Source: CAYJRW01 sp964372865 (GTDB lineage: Bacteria > Patescibacteriota > Minisyncoccia > Minisyncoccales > 2-12-FULL-40-12). From it: a stretch of DNA of 5,749 nt. The notes beneath the pieces are model-generated. The model was not told the origin of the DNA. It worked only from the letters and a program-made list of their open reading frames with translations, and made no database searches. Location of the stretch: the NCBI GenBank assembly GCA_964372865.1, contig CAYJRW010000031.1, positions 1 through 5,749 on the forward strand, read 5' to 3'. Position numbers and translations under genes: made by a program. Of the stretch, positions 1 through 4,835 are shown in pieces (positions within the stretch are counted from its first letter, which is position 1; each line of letters begins with the position of its first letter).

Positions 1-65
1 GCCAAAGCCGACATGCCGATGCCGCCAATACCGATGAAATGCACCCTTAGTTTTTTAGTGGACAT
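1..65 (-). CDS. murC: UDP-N-acetylmuramate--L-alanine ligase, N-terminal fragment (partial)
   Basis: The first 21 residues of a minus-strand gene are present; the rest lies beyond base 1. After a short basic start (MSTKKLRV) comes HFIGIGGIGMSAL, the glycine-rich nucleotide-binding loop that opens MurC proteins. MurC is the cytoplasmic ligase that adds L-alanine to UDP-N-acetylmuramic acid in peptidoglycan synthesis. The ATG at 65-63 is chosen because it puts the motif at the usual distance from the N-terminus. It overlaps the last 19 bases of thpR, so the two are probably co-transcribed and translationally coupled. An AGAGGAGG run lies inside thpR but about 24 bases before the ATG, too far for a normal ribosome site. 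The related ligase Mpl shares this motif, so Mpl is possible but less likely. Confidence 0.85.
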   Translation of the reverse strand, partial: MSTKKLRVHFIGIGGIGMSAL

Positions 66-544
66 GATTCCAAAACCGCATACTCTGATCCTCCTCTTTT
101 TAACCGGCTCTCCATTACCTCAATAGAATTAACTTCAAAACTTAAATTTATTTCTTCATTTATTTCAGGCCTTTCCTCAGGGTTCATCTGCCTGAATTCC
201 CACATTTTTAGCCGACCCAAAGTAATATGAGGAGTAATGCCAAATTCCTTTATTCTATCCCCCACTGTCCAAACCATCCTCGCGGGATTCTTACCTATAG
301 GCCCATAGTATATTTTATTTAAATGGGCTGTAAAAGATTTTTTTGAGGCGGCTATCTGTTTGGTTTTTTGGCAAAGCTCTACCAACTCTTCATCTGTCAG
401 ATAACCGAGAAACTCCAAAGTAATGTGCAGGTTCTCTTTTTTGGTCCACTTGCAGGGCAATTCTGGCCATTTAAACTGGTAGTCAGCCAGTTTTTCTTTA
501 ATTCTCTCTGGCAGATTAACCGCAATGAAAATTCTCCTCTTCAT
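47..544 (-). CDS. thpR: RNA 2',3'-cyclic 3'-phosphodiesterase (2H family, 2'-5' RNA ligase-like), shortened form
   Basis: A 165-residue two-histidine (2H) phosphoesterase. Both catalytic HxTx motifs are seen: HITL at residues 40-43 and HITLGR at 106-111. The N-terminus (MKRRIFIAVNLPE) and the LEFLG after the first motif are typical of ThpR/LigT, which opens 2',3'-cyclic phosphate ends of RNA and can join tRNA halves in vitro. The protein is shorter than the usual 175-185 residues. The two motifs are about 66 residues apart, against roughly 80 in E. coli ThpR, because the helix normally lying between the strand ending in VWTVGD (residues 91-96) and the second motif is almost absent. Both catalytic motifs are intact. 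The ATG at 544 follows a weak AAAGAG and a promoter ending only 15 bases upstream. The 3' end overlaps murC. Confidence 0.9.
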   Translation of the reverse strand: MKRRIFIAVNLPERIKEKLADYQFKWPELPCKWTKKENLHITLEFLGYLTDEELVELCQKTKQIAASKKSFTAHLNKIYYGPIGKNPARMVWTVGDRIKEFGITPHITLGRLKMWEFRQMNPEERPEINEEINLSFEVNSIEVMESRLKRGGSEYAVLESCPLKN

Positions 545-559
545 ACGTTGAACTCTTTA

Positions 560-588
560 ATTATACCCGAATTTATGTTAAAATTCAA
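560..588 (-). promoter_or_regulatory. sigma-70-type promoter for thpR-murC
   Basis: On the minus strand, TTGAAT (588-583) and TATAAT (565-560) are separated by exactly 17 bases. This is close to the bacterial housekeeping consensus. Transcription should begin near 553, leaving a leader of only about 8-10 bases before the thpR ATG at 544. Confidence 0.75.
576..584 (+). promoter_or_regulatory. possible extended -10 promoter for the methyltransferase operon
   Basis: TGTTAAAAT reads as an extended -10 element (TGn followed by TAAAAT, five of six consensus bases). It ends 14 bases before the ATG at 599. No good -35 is spaced correctly (TTGAAC at 548-553 is 25 bases away). It lies inside the opposing thpR promoter, so the two would compete. 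GTTGAA (547-552) and TTCAAC (584-589) form an inverted repeat around the region. Confidence 0.4.
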
Positions 589-598
589 CTGAAAAATA

Positions 599-1168
599 AT
601 GGATTTTTTGGTTATAACATTGGCCGTTGTGGATTTCTTTTTGAGCTTAATTTTGATTTTCTATTTGGTTTTTACAATTTCCTGGCTTTTAACTTTTATA
701 ATTGGAAAAGTCCCCCCTTTACCCAGCTCCTCCAGGGCAATCAGATTTTTATTGGATATAATAAAAGAAAGGGGGAATACGCCTAAGGTCTTTGTGGATT
801 TGGGCAGCGGTTTTGCAACGGTCTTAATCGAGGTCAAAAAAAACTTCCCCCAAATGGAAGTGATAGGTTATGAGAATTGGCCCACGCAATTTCTGCTGGC
901 AAAACTAATGCTGTTTCTTTCTGGCACAAAAGCTAAAGTCATTTACAAGGATTTATTTAAAGCCGACCTAAAAAATGCTGACATTGTCTTTTGTTATTTA
1001 TTCCCTAATTTTATGGAAAAAATTGAAGCAAAATTTGAAAAAGAGTTAAAACCAGGGGCTTTGGCAATTTCAAGCACCTTTCAACTGCCCAACTGGAAGC
1101 CAATTCGGACTATTATTACAAATGAGAAAAGGCCTGATTCTGAGAAAATCTGTATTTATGCCAAATAA
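599..1168 (+). CDS. membrane-anchored class I SAM-dependent methyltransferase (FAM173/ATPSCKMT-like)
   Basis: A 189-residue protein with one long hydrophobic segment at residues 4-36, then a short linker and a Rossmann-fold methyltransferase. Motif I is VFVDLGSGFA (64-73), although the usual final glycine is alanine here. The acidic residue that binds the SAM ribose is likely E92 in GYEN. ADIVFCYLFP (127-136) matches motif IV and LKPGALAISSTF (150-161) the following strand. One N-terminal membrane helix plus a DLGSG core recalls the FAM173 lysine methyltransferases and a common Patescibacteria protein family, so a membrane-associated protein or lipid substrate is plausible. The substrate cannot be told from sequence. 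There is no clear ribosome site before the ATG at 599. It is the first gene of the plus-strand operon, 12 bases ahead of the next. Confidence 0.8.
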   Translation: MDFLVITLAVVDFFLSLILIFYLVFTISWLLTFIIGKVPPLPSSSRAIRFLLDIIKERGNTPKVFVDLGSGFATVLIEVKKNFPQMEVIGYENWPTQFLLAKLMLFLSGTKAKVIYKDLFKADLKNADIVFCYLFPNFMEKIEAKFEKELKPGALAISSTFQLPNWKPIRTIITNEKRPDSEKICIYAK

Positions 1169-1180
1169 AAACAGCGTTAT

Positions 1181-1849
1181 ATGACTAACAAAGAAATCGC
1201 CAAATTATTTTACGAGATAGCAGAGCTATTGGATATTAAAGGAACGGCTTTTAAGCCCCTTGCTTATCGCAGAGCAGCGCAGTTTCTTGACGATTTAAAA
1301 GAAGATGTTTCCATAATTTATGAAACAAAAGGGTTAAAGGGCTTGGTCGAGCTGCCCAAAATCGGCAAAAGTATGGCCAAAAAAATTGAAGAATACTTGG
1401 AAAAAAATAAAATTAAGAATTTGGAAGAGCTGAGAGAAGAAACTGCGGTTCGCCAAATCGTTACGCATTACTTCAACACAAAAGGGCTATCACTGGATGA
1501 AATTAAAAGAAGCTCCAAGAAAAGAAAAATTATCTATTCAAGATTTACAAAACCGGCAAAACAACTTCTGGAATTAGCCGGCTCCATGGAAAAAGCAAAA
1601 GAAGCTATGACAAAAGTGGCTGATTGGGCCAAGTCCAGAAATCTTGATTATTCAATTGAAACGGTTTTCAAAAAATGGCTGGAATTGGACCGCTTAAAAC
1701 CAAAAGAAATTGTTAAAAAACCATATTACAGAGGAGACCCCATGGTTTGGTCAGAGACGAAAAAGAAATGGTATGTCATTACGCCTGAGGGCGACTGGCT
1801 GGAATTCGCCGCTTCAGAAAAAGACATTGAGTGGCGAATTGCTAAATAA
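1181..1849 (+). CDS. helix-hairpin-helix protein: PolX/Pol beta lyase-like N-terminus joined to an uncharacterised Trp-rich C-terminus
   Basis: A 222-residue protein in two parts. Residues 1-85 look like the 8-kDa N-terminal domain of family X DNA polymerases: NKEIAKLFYEIAELLDIKG, then LAYRRAAQFLDDL, then the hairpin LPKIGKSMAKKIEEYLEKNK. K68 lines up with the Schiff-base lysine K72 of Pol beta. No polymerase palm or PHP domain follows, so it cannot be a full PolX. A basic stretch (109-127) leads to a helical segment ending in ADWAKS and FKKWLELD (about 125-170). The tail (181-220) has four tryptophans around YYRGDPMVW, KKWYVITPEGDWLEF and IEWRI, probably a small beta unit. Structure-specific DNA binding or a role in repair is inferred. 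No ribosome site is seen. It lies 12 bases after the methyltransferase and 5 bases before the EF-P ATG. Confidence 0.75.
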   Translation: MTNKEIAKLFYEIAELLDIKGTAFKPLAYRRAAQFLDDLKEDVSIIYETKGLKGLVELPKIGKSMAKKIEEYLEKNKIKNLEELREETAVRQIVTHYFNTKGLSLDEIKRSSKKRKIIYSRFTKPAKQLLELAGSMEKAKEAMTKVADWAKSRNLDYSIETVFKKWLELDRLKPKEIVKKPYYRGDPMVWSETKKKWYVITPEGDWLEFAASEKDIEWRIAK

Positions 1850-1854
1850 TTTTG

Positions 1855-2421
1855 ATGCTAAGTTATTTTGACCTCCGCAAAGGAGTAAAATTTATTTTAG
1901 AAGGCGAGCCTTTTGAGGTTCTGGAATTTAAGCCGATGAGAAAAGCCCAGGACGTCACGGTCTCGCAAACAAAAATAAGAAATCTGATTACAGGAAAGGT
2001 TTTTGAAAGAAATTTTCACTTGGGAGAAACGTTCAAAGAGGCGGAAATGGAAAAATGCGAAATAAAGTTTATTTACACCCGCCAGGGGAAGTTTTATTTT
2101 GAAGAAGCGGAAAATCAAGGCCCTCGCTTTGAGTTATCGGAAGAACAAATAGGCCACGGGGCAAAGTTTCTAAAGCAAAATCAAGTACTGACAGGAATTA
2201 AATTTCAGGGAAAGATTATCAGCGTTGTCTTGCCAATAAAAGTGGAGCTTAAAGTAAAAGAGGCCCCTCCTGGAATCAAAGGCGGCAGGGCTGAGGCCGG
2301 AACAAAGCAAGTTTTACTGGAAACAGGAGCCAAATTAAATACACCCTTGTTCATTGAGTCAGGTGATATCCTGGAAGTTAATACCGAAAAAGGCGAATAC
2401 GTCAGGAGGGTTGAGAATTGA
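1855..2421 (+). CDS. efp: elongation factor P, variant lacking the modifiable lysine loop
   Basis: A 188-residue EF-P with all three domains: KOW-like domain I (LRKGVKFILEGEPFEVLEF), OB domain II from about residue 63, and OB domain III with GIKGGRAEAGTKQVLLETGA and PLFIESGDILEVNTEKGEYV. EF-P binds between the ribosomal P and E sites and relieves stalling at polyproline. In ordinary EF-P the domain I loop reads KPGKG and its tip lysine or arginine (K34 in E. coli) is modified. Here the ungapped alignment gives MRKAQDVTVSQTKIRNL, with Q32 at the tip, so the usual modification is impossible. The ATG at 1855 is preferred over an adjacent TTG at 1852. It starts 5 bases after the previous stop, without a clear ribosome site. 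The 3' end overlaps the opposing nuclease by 20 bases. Confidence 0.93.
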   Translation: MLSYFDLRKGVKFILEGEPFEVLEFKPMRKAQDVTVSQTKIRNLITGKVFERNFHLGETFKEAEMEKCEIKFIYTRQGKFYFEEAENQGPRFELSEEQIGHGAKFLKQNQVLTGIKFQGKIISVVLPIKVELKVKEAPPGIKGGRAEAGTKQVLLETGAKLNTPLFIESGDILEVNTEKGEYVRRVEN

Positions 2422-3109
2422 TTTTGTCTATATAAAAGCAAGTGCCGCGACAATTCTCTATGGCTTGAGGGGGTGTTTTTCGGTCAACTATTTCTCTGGC
2501 TCTTGTCAGCAATCCCGGGATTATTCCCGGCTTCAAATCAACAGGCACTATTCTGGTTTTAAATACAAGCGTGAAGTCGCTGTCGTCTTTGAGTTCTGAG
2601 TTTGGTTCGCAATAAACCAAAGATAGCTTGGAGATGGGAAATTTATGAGCTAAGAGAGAGTAACCGTTCAGTTGTATCTCATAAACAGGGAAAAGTTCAT
2701 CTTGTTTTTGGGTGTATCTTGCTGTTTTAAAGTCAGCAATATGAAGGGTGTTGTCTCTTAATTTGAATACTGAGTCGGGAGCGCCTCGCAAAATCCAGCC
2801 GCTTTTTTTGTGCAGAGCCACAAGGTATCTTCTGTTAAGAAATGTCTCCACTGTTCCCACTTCTTCCAAACGGGGAAGGGCCACAACCTCTGGAATATCA
2901 AGCCATTCAGGCAGCTTTTTTCTGTTGAAAAAAGAACGGTAAACGCTTTTTTTACTGGCATTATCAATAACATTGAAAATGCCTGGGAACATCGTGGGAA
3001 AAGGCCCAAAATGTCTGCCAAACCAAAAACAGCGCTCGCAAAAGTTATCTGTTGCCAGATTCCCCAAGTCCTTAACGCCGATATATTTTAGACGGGTCTT
3101 TTCAGCCAC
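2402..3109 (-). CDS. PD-(D/E)XK nuclease, RecB/Cas4-like, with two flanking cysteine pairs
   Basis: A RecB-family-like nuclease of 235 residues from a GTG at 3109, or 248 from a TTG at 3148. In the 248-residue numbering the core is GAPD (D125), a strand ending ADFKT (D139, K141) and YEIQLNGY (Q159, Y163): the metal-binding Asp, the DxK pair and the QxxxY motif of RecB nucleases. C37 and C40 (FCERCF) precede the core, and C233 and C237 (NCRGTC) follow it. Cas4, AddB and related proteins hold an Fe-S cluster with cysteines placed like this, though usually as one plus three. Single- or double-strand DNA cleavage is inferred. No cas genes or helicase are next to it. The start is uncertain: no ATG fits, and the TTG lies in the loop of a GC-rich hairpin, so the GTG is preferred. 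It probably reads on from the small zinc gene upstream. Confidence 0.78.
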   Translation of the reverse strand: MAEKTRLKYIGVKDLGNLATDNFCERCFWFGRHFGPFPTMFPGIFNVIDNASKKSVYRSFFNRKKLPEWLDIPEVVALPRLEEVGTVETFLNRRYLVALHKKSGWILRGAPDSVFKLRDNTLHIADFKTARYTQKQDELFPVYEIQLNGYSLLAHKFPISKLSLVYCEPNSELKDDSDFTLVFKTRIVPVDLKPGIIPGLLTRAREIVDRKTPPQAIENCRGTCFYIDKINSQPS

Positions 3110-3137
3110 TAAAGTAATTTCCAATTTTATAGTTTTT

Positions 3138-3161
3138 GGCAGGGGCAAAACCGCCCCTGCC
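3138..3161. promoter_or_regulatory. GC-rich perfect hairpin at the nuclease 5' end
   Basis: GGCAGGGGC (3138-3146) and GCCCCTGCC (3153-3161) form a perfect 9-bp stem with a 6-base loop. Neither strand has a proper T-tract after the stem: the minus strand continues AAAAACT and the plus strand CTTTC. A rho-independent terminator is therefore unlikely. On the minus strand it sits between the small zinc gene and the nuclease, about 28 bases before the preferred GTG, so it could be an RNA-stability, attenuation or translation-control element. Confidence 0.55.
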
Positions 3162-3258
3162 CTTTCATCGTAACTGGGGCCACCTCAACAGGATTAACCC
3201 AAATAGCAGAGAGCAATGACAATACCAATTATGCGAAAACCGTAACGCCCAGTTCATT
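3162..3258. other. short intergenic stretch with no recognised signal
   Basis: About 97 bases lie between the small zinc-finger gene and the GC-rich hairpin. The open frames here are short, out of phase with any convincing start, and resemble no family. No promoter with both hexamers was found on either strand. It is most simply the 3' part of the zinc-gene transcript leading to the nuclease. Confidence 0.4.
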
Positions 3259-3480
3259 TTATCGAATCTTCCAACAATCGTCGCATTTTTCTTCGTGCGA
3301 CAGCTTCTGGGCAAGCATCCCGCATTCAAATCTTTTGCCGCACCTGGCCAAGTACTCGCCACCTTCTGAATCAACAGAGCGCGTTCCAAATTCTCTTGTT
3401 CGCTTTCTTTGTTTTGGCAATCGCCTATTTACGTCAAAATACCAACTAAGCTCCTCTTCATCTTCCAGCGCGCGTGCCAT
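3259..3480 (-). CDS. small zinc-finger-like protein, unrecognised family
   Basis: A 73-residue protein. An acidic N-terminus (ALEDEEELSW) is followed by a very basic stretch (residues 19-30), then C47, C53, H62, C66 and C69, the last two as CDDC. The spacing suggests one zinc site, possibly C47/C53 with C66/C69. The ATG at 3480 has a strong GAGGAG six bases upstream, and a near-consensus promoter lies about 90 bases further up, so it is likely a real gene despite its size. The family is not recognised. Charge and cysteines suggest nucleic-acid or protein binding, which is inference only. It may be co-transcribed with the nuclease gene about 150 bases downstream. Its bases look richer in G and C than those of its neighbours. 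Confidence 0.65.
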   Translation of the reverse strand: MARALEDEEELSWYFDVNRRLPKQRKRTREFGTRSVDSEGGEYLARCGKRFECGMLAQKLSHEEKCDDCWKIR

Positions 3481-3484
3481 GGCG

Positions 3485-3491
3485 CACTCCT
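3485..3491 (-). promoter_or_regulatory. Shine-Dalgarno site of the small zinc-finger gene
   Basis: GAGGAG on the minus strand lies six bases before the ATG at 3480. This is ideal spacing and supports translation of this small ORF. A second purine-rich GAGGAGGGG about 30 bases further upstream has no nearby start codon. Confidence 0.65.
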
Positions 3492-3569
3492 CGTCTGAAG
3501 CGTTCTGCTGGCCCCTCCTCTAACTAAGCTGTTAAAGAACAGTTTTTGGGAATTTCTGGAGATTTATCT

Positions 3570-3598
3570 ATTATAACAGCAGGAAATAAATTTGTCTA
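3570..3598 (-). promoter_or_regulatory. strong sigma-70-type promoter for the small zinc-finger gene
   Basis: On the minus strand, TAGACA (3598-3593) and TATAAT (3575-3570) are 17 bases apart, and the -10 is extended (TGTTATAAT). The match to consensus is near perfect. The TAG in the -35 box is also the stop codon of the upstream CHRD-like gene. The predicted leader of about 80 bases contains a weak CTGTT/AACAG hairpin. Confidence 0.75.
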
Positions 3599-4057
3599 TA
3601 TATTTCCACAAGCGACGTAAAGCTGAGGTTCCTCTGTTGACTTGTGAATATTGATAGACAAAGGCGAATTGGCCATTAACTCCTCAAGAGATACTGGCAG
3701 CAATGTTTGGGAAAAACCATTTACAGGAAACTCAAGAGCGTGCAAAACGCCGCCTATTTCCTCGCAAGTACTTTGGTGAATGTGAGCTGGCTGAGCCGCA
3801 TTTTCAGGAGCACCCTCTAAGTCCAAAACAACCCACGGTCCATCTGGCGTCCCAACCAGATACGCAAATCCGGAAACTCCAGAATTATTTTGCTCTGAGA
3901 GGTCTATGGTGCGCTGGATTGGTTCTTTTTCTTGTGAATCTAAAATTTCTCCCTGTTCTTTGACTGGTGTTGGTGCAATATCCCTTACTGCCATAATAAT
4001 CCACAAACCCAAAAGCACCACCAAAACTATAATTCCAGCAACAAGTAATTTATTCAT
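3596..4057 (-). CDS. membrane-anchored CHRD-like or Cu/Zn-SOD-like extracytoplasmic protein
   Basis: A 153-residue protein. Residues 4-23 form a strongly hydrophobic helix after MNK; no lipobox cysteine or clear cleavage site is seen, so it is probably an N-terminal anchor. A polar linker runs to about residue 60. The outer domain (about 62-153) has SGFAYLV, WVVLDLEG, PAHIH (H92, H94), C98, H106, SLEELMANSPLSINIHKS (H138) and a final LYVACGNI (C150). PAHIH with a late INIHKS resembles the CHRD domain and the beta-barrel of Cu/Zn superoxide dismutase. The histidines could bind metal, and C98 and C150 could form a disulfide. Catalytic SOD activity is not shown: the full ligand set is not evident. 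The ATG at 4057 has no Shine-Dalgarno site but has a promoter about 55 bases upstream. Confidence 0.7.
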   Translation of the reverse strand: MNKLLVAGIIVLVVLLGLWIIMAVRDIAPTPVKEQGEILDSQEKEPIQRTIDLSEQNNSGVSGFAYLVGTPDGPWVVLDLEGAPENAAQPAHIHQSTCEEIGGVLHALEFPVNGFSQTLLPVSLEELMANSPLSINIHKSTEEPQLYVACGNI

Positions 4058-4112
4058 AATTGACTAATTTTATAAATAAAATGCTAAACCCGACCTTTTT
4101 TACCATACATTG

Positions 4113-4140
4113 ATTATATTATAGCAGGTAACTAAAGCAA
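4113..4140 (-). promoter_or_regulatory. promoter for the CHRD-like gene
   Basis: On the minus strand, TTGCTT (4140-4135) is followed after 16 bases by TATAAT (4118-4113). A second TATAAT overlaps it (4123-4118). Transcription would start near 4106, giving a leader of about 48 bases. The -35 box abuts the T-tract of the preceding terminator, so one gene's end and the next gene's start are packed together. Confidence 0.6.
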
Positions 4141-4186
4141 AAAAAGTTGGGGCGGCTGTTGACCAAAAAGGTCTCTAGACCGCCCC
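4139..4186 (-). terminator. rho-independent terminator after the double zinc-module gene
   Basis: Read on the minus strand, GGGGCGG (4186-4180) pairs with CCGCCCC (4155-4149) and is followed after two A and one C by seven T (4145-4139). The 24-base loop holds a second stem, GACC with GGTC around TTTTT, and an overlapping palindrome GGTCTCTAGACC (4170-4181) that would compete with it. It lies 45 bases after the stop at 4231. Confidence 0.8.
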
Positions 4187-4230
4187 GTGTGATTTTTAGC
4201 ATGTGAACAATCTCTTCTCAATATTATTTT

Positions 4231-4677
4231 TCATTTTCTCTCCCTCTCTGCTATCTGCCTTAATACACTCGGATGCACGTAAACGCTTCCCGAACATTTT
4301 TGACAAACTGCTTCAATAAGACCCTCCTTCAATTCACCTAATTTAATCACTTGGCCGCCGCAACGTTCGTGCAGCACAAGACCTTGCTTATCGTCAATGC
4401 GAACCGAGGCCACGGAGAACGTTTTTGCCTCCTCTAACTTGCCTGGTGCGCGACGAATCCAAGCAGTTCTCCTCTTTCTTTTGTAATACTTACTCATCTG
4501 CCTCTTAGCCCTGCAGGAGTAGCATGCCCCATCTGGCTTGCCATTCTTGCCTTTATCTTTGGGAAATTGTGCAATTAGCTGCTCTAGCTTACAAGAGGGG
4601 CAGACCCGACGACCTTTTGCAGCAAGTCGCCTGTTAAGTGCAATAATCTGGATAATGGTCATATCTGCGCTATTCAA
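4231..4677 (-). CDS. protein with two zinc-binding modules, HNH-associated-type zinc finger at the N-terminus
   Basis: A 148-residue protein from the TTG at 4677. The first module is RVCPSCKLEQ...FPKDKGKNGKPDGACYSCRAKRQ with C26, C29, C52 and C55. This CxxC, F, K, DG, CxxC pattern is the small zinc unit found in phage and HNH-endonuclease-related proteins. It is followed by a highly basic YYKRKRR stretch. The second module is H103, C106, C125 and C128 (HERCGG ... CQKC). No HNH catalytic core is seen, so nucleic-acid binding rather than cleavage is the best inference. The TTG is chosen over an ATG at 4707 because GGAGGTGA, a perfect match to the 16S rRNA tail, lies 8 bases (from its GGAGG core) before it. 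From 4707 the protein would be 158 residues. It has its own promoter region and terminator. Confidence 0.7.
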   Translation of the reverse strand: MNSADMTIIQIIALNRRLAAKGRRVCPSCKLEQLIAQFPKDKGKNGKPDGACYSCRAKRQMSKYYKRKRRTAWIRRAPGKLEEAKTFSVASVRIDDKQGLVLHERCGGQVIKLGELKEGLIEAVCQKCSGSVYVHPSVLRQIAERERK

Positions 4678-4682
4678 TCTCC

Positions 4683-4690
4683 TCACCTCC
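4683..4690 (-). promoter_or_regulatory. strong Shine-Dalgarno site that decides a TTG start
   Basis: GGAGGTGA on the minus strand is eight bases of perfect complement to the usual bacterial 16S rRNA tail. The TTG at 4677-4675 lies at the right distance from its GGAGG core. From the ATG at 4707 the site would lie inside the coding region, and from the ATG at 4662 it would be too far away. Confidence 0.7.
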
Positions 4691-4740
4691 CATGTTAGAA
4701 ATGTCAAAGAGCTTTTTTGCTAATTATCCATTATTATTTC

Positions 4741-4768
4741 TTTTTACTATTTCAAAAATTAGTGTCAA
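4741..4768 (-). promoter_or_regulatory. possible promoter for the double zinc-module gene
   Basis: A perfect TTGACA (4768-4763) on the minus strand is followed after 16 bases by TAAAAA (4746-4741), four of six matches to the -10 consensus. It lies between the upstream terminator and the gene, where a promoter is expected. The weak -10 keeps confidence low. Confidence 0.4.
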
Positions 4769-4779
4769 CCCCTTGAGAA

Positions 4780-4807
4780 TAATAAAACGCCCCTAGGACT
4801 GGGGCGT
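4780..4807 (-). terminator. rho-independent terminator after the ATP-cone gene
   Basis: On the minus strand, ACGCCCC (4807-4801) pairs with GGGGCGT (4793-4787) around a 7-base loop, followed by TTTTATTATT. It lies 28 bases after the ATP-cone stop, ending the HAD-to-ATP-cone transcript. Confidence 0.8.
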
Positions 4808-4835
4808 ATATCTTGGTATCTTGCCAGACAAAACT

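Noticed and set aside
2515..2530. CCGGGA/TCCCGG inverted repeat after EF-P, considered as the efp terminator
   Set aside because: It lies inside the nuclease coding region, where a Pro-Gly-Ile-Ile-Pro-Gly stretch explains it, and no T-tract follows.
2402..3109. The nuclease as a CRISPR Cas4
   Set aside because: The cysteine pattern is 2+2 rather than 1+3, and there are no repeats or other cas genes in the window.
3120..3150. TATAAA at 3131-3126 on the minus strand as a nuclease promoter
   Set aside because: No acceptable -35 hexamer is found 15-19 bases upstream.
3165..3389. Minus-strand 74-residue open frame overlapping the small zinc gene
   Set aside because: It overlaps a better-supported gene in another frame, has no ribosome site and looks random in composition.
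3526..3547. CTGTT/AACAG hairpin followed by TTTTT on the plus strand, as a terminator
   Set aside because: The stem is only about 5 bp and A/T-rich, and no plus-strand gene ends nearby.
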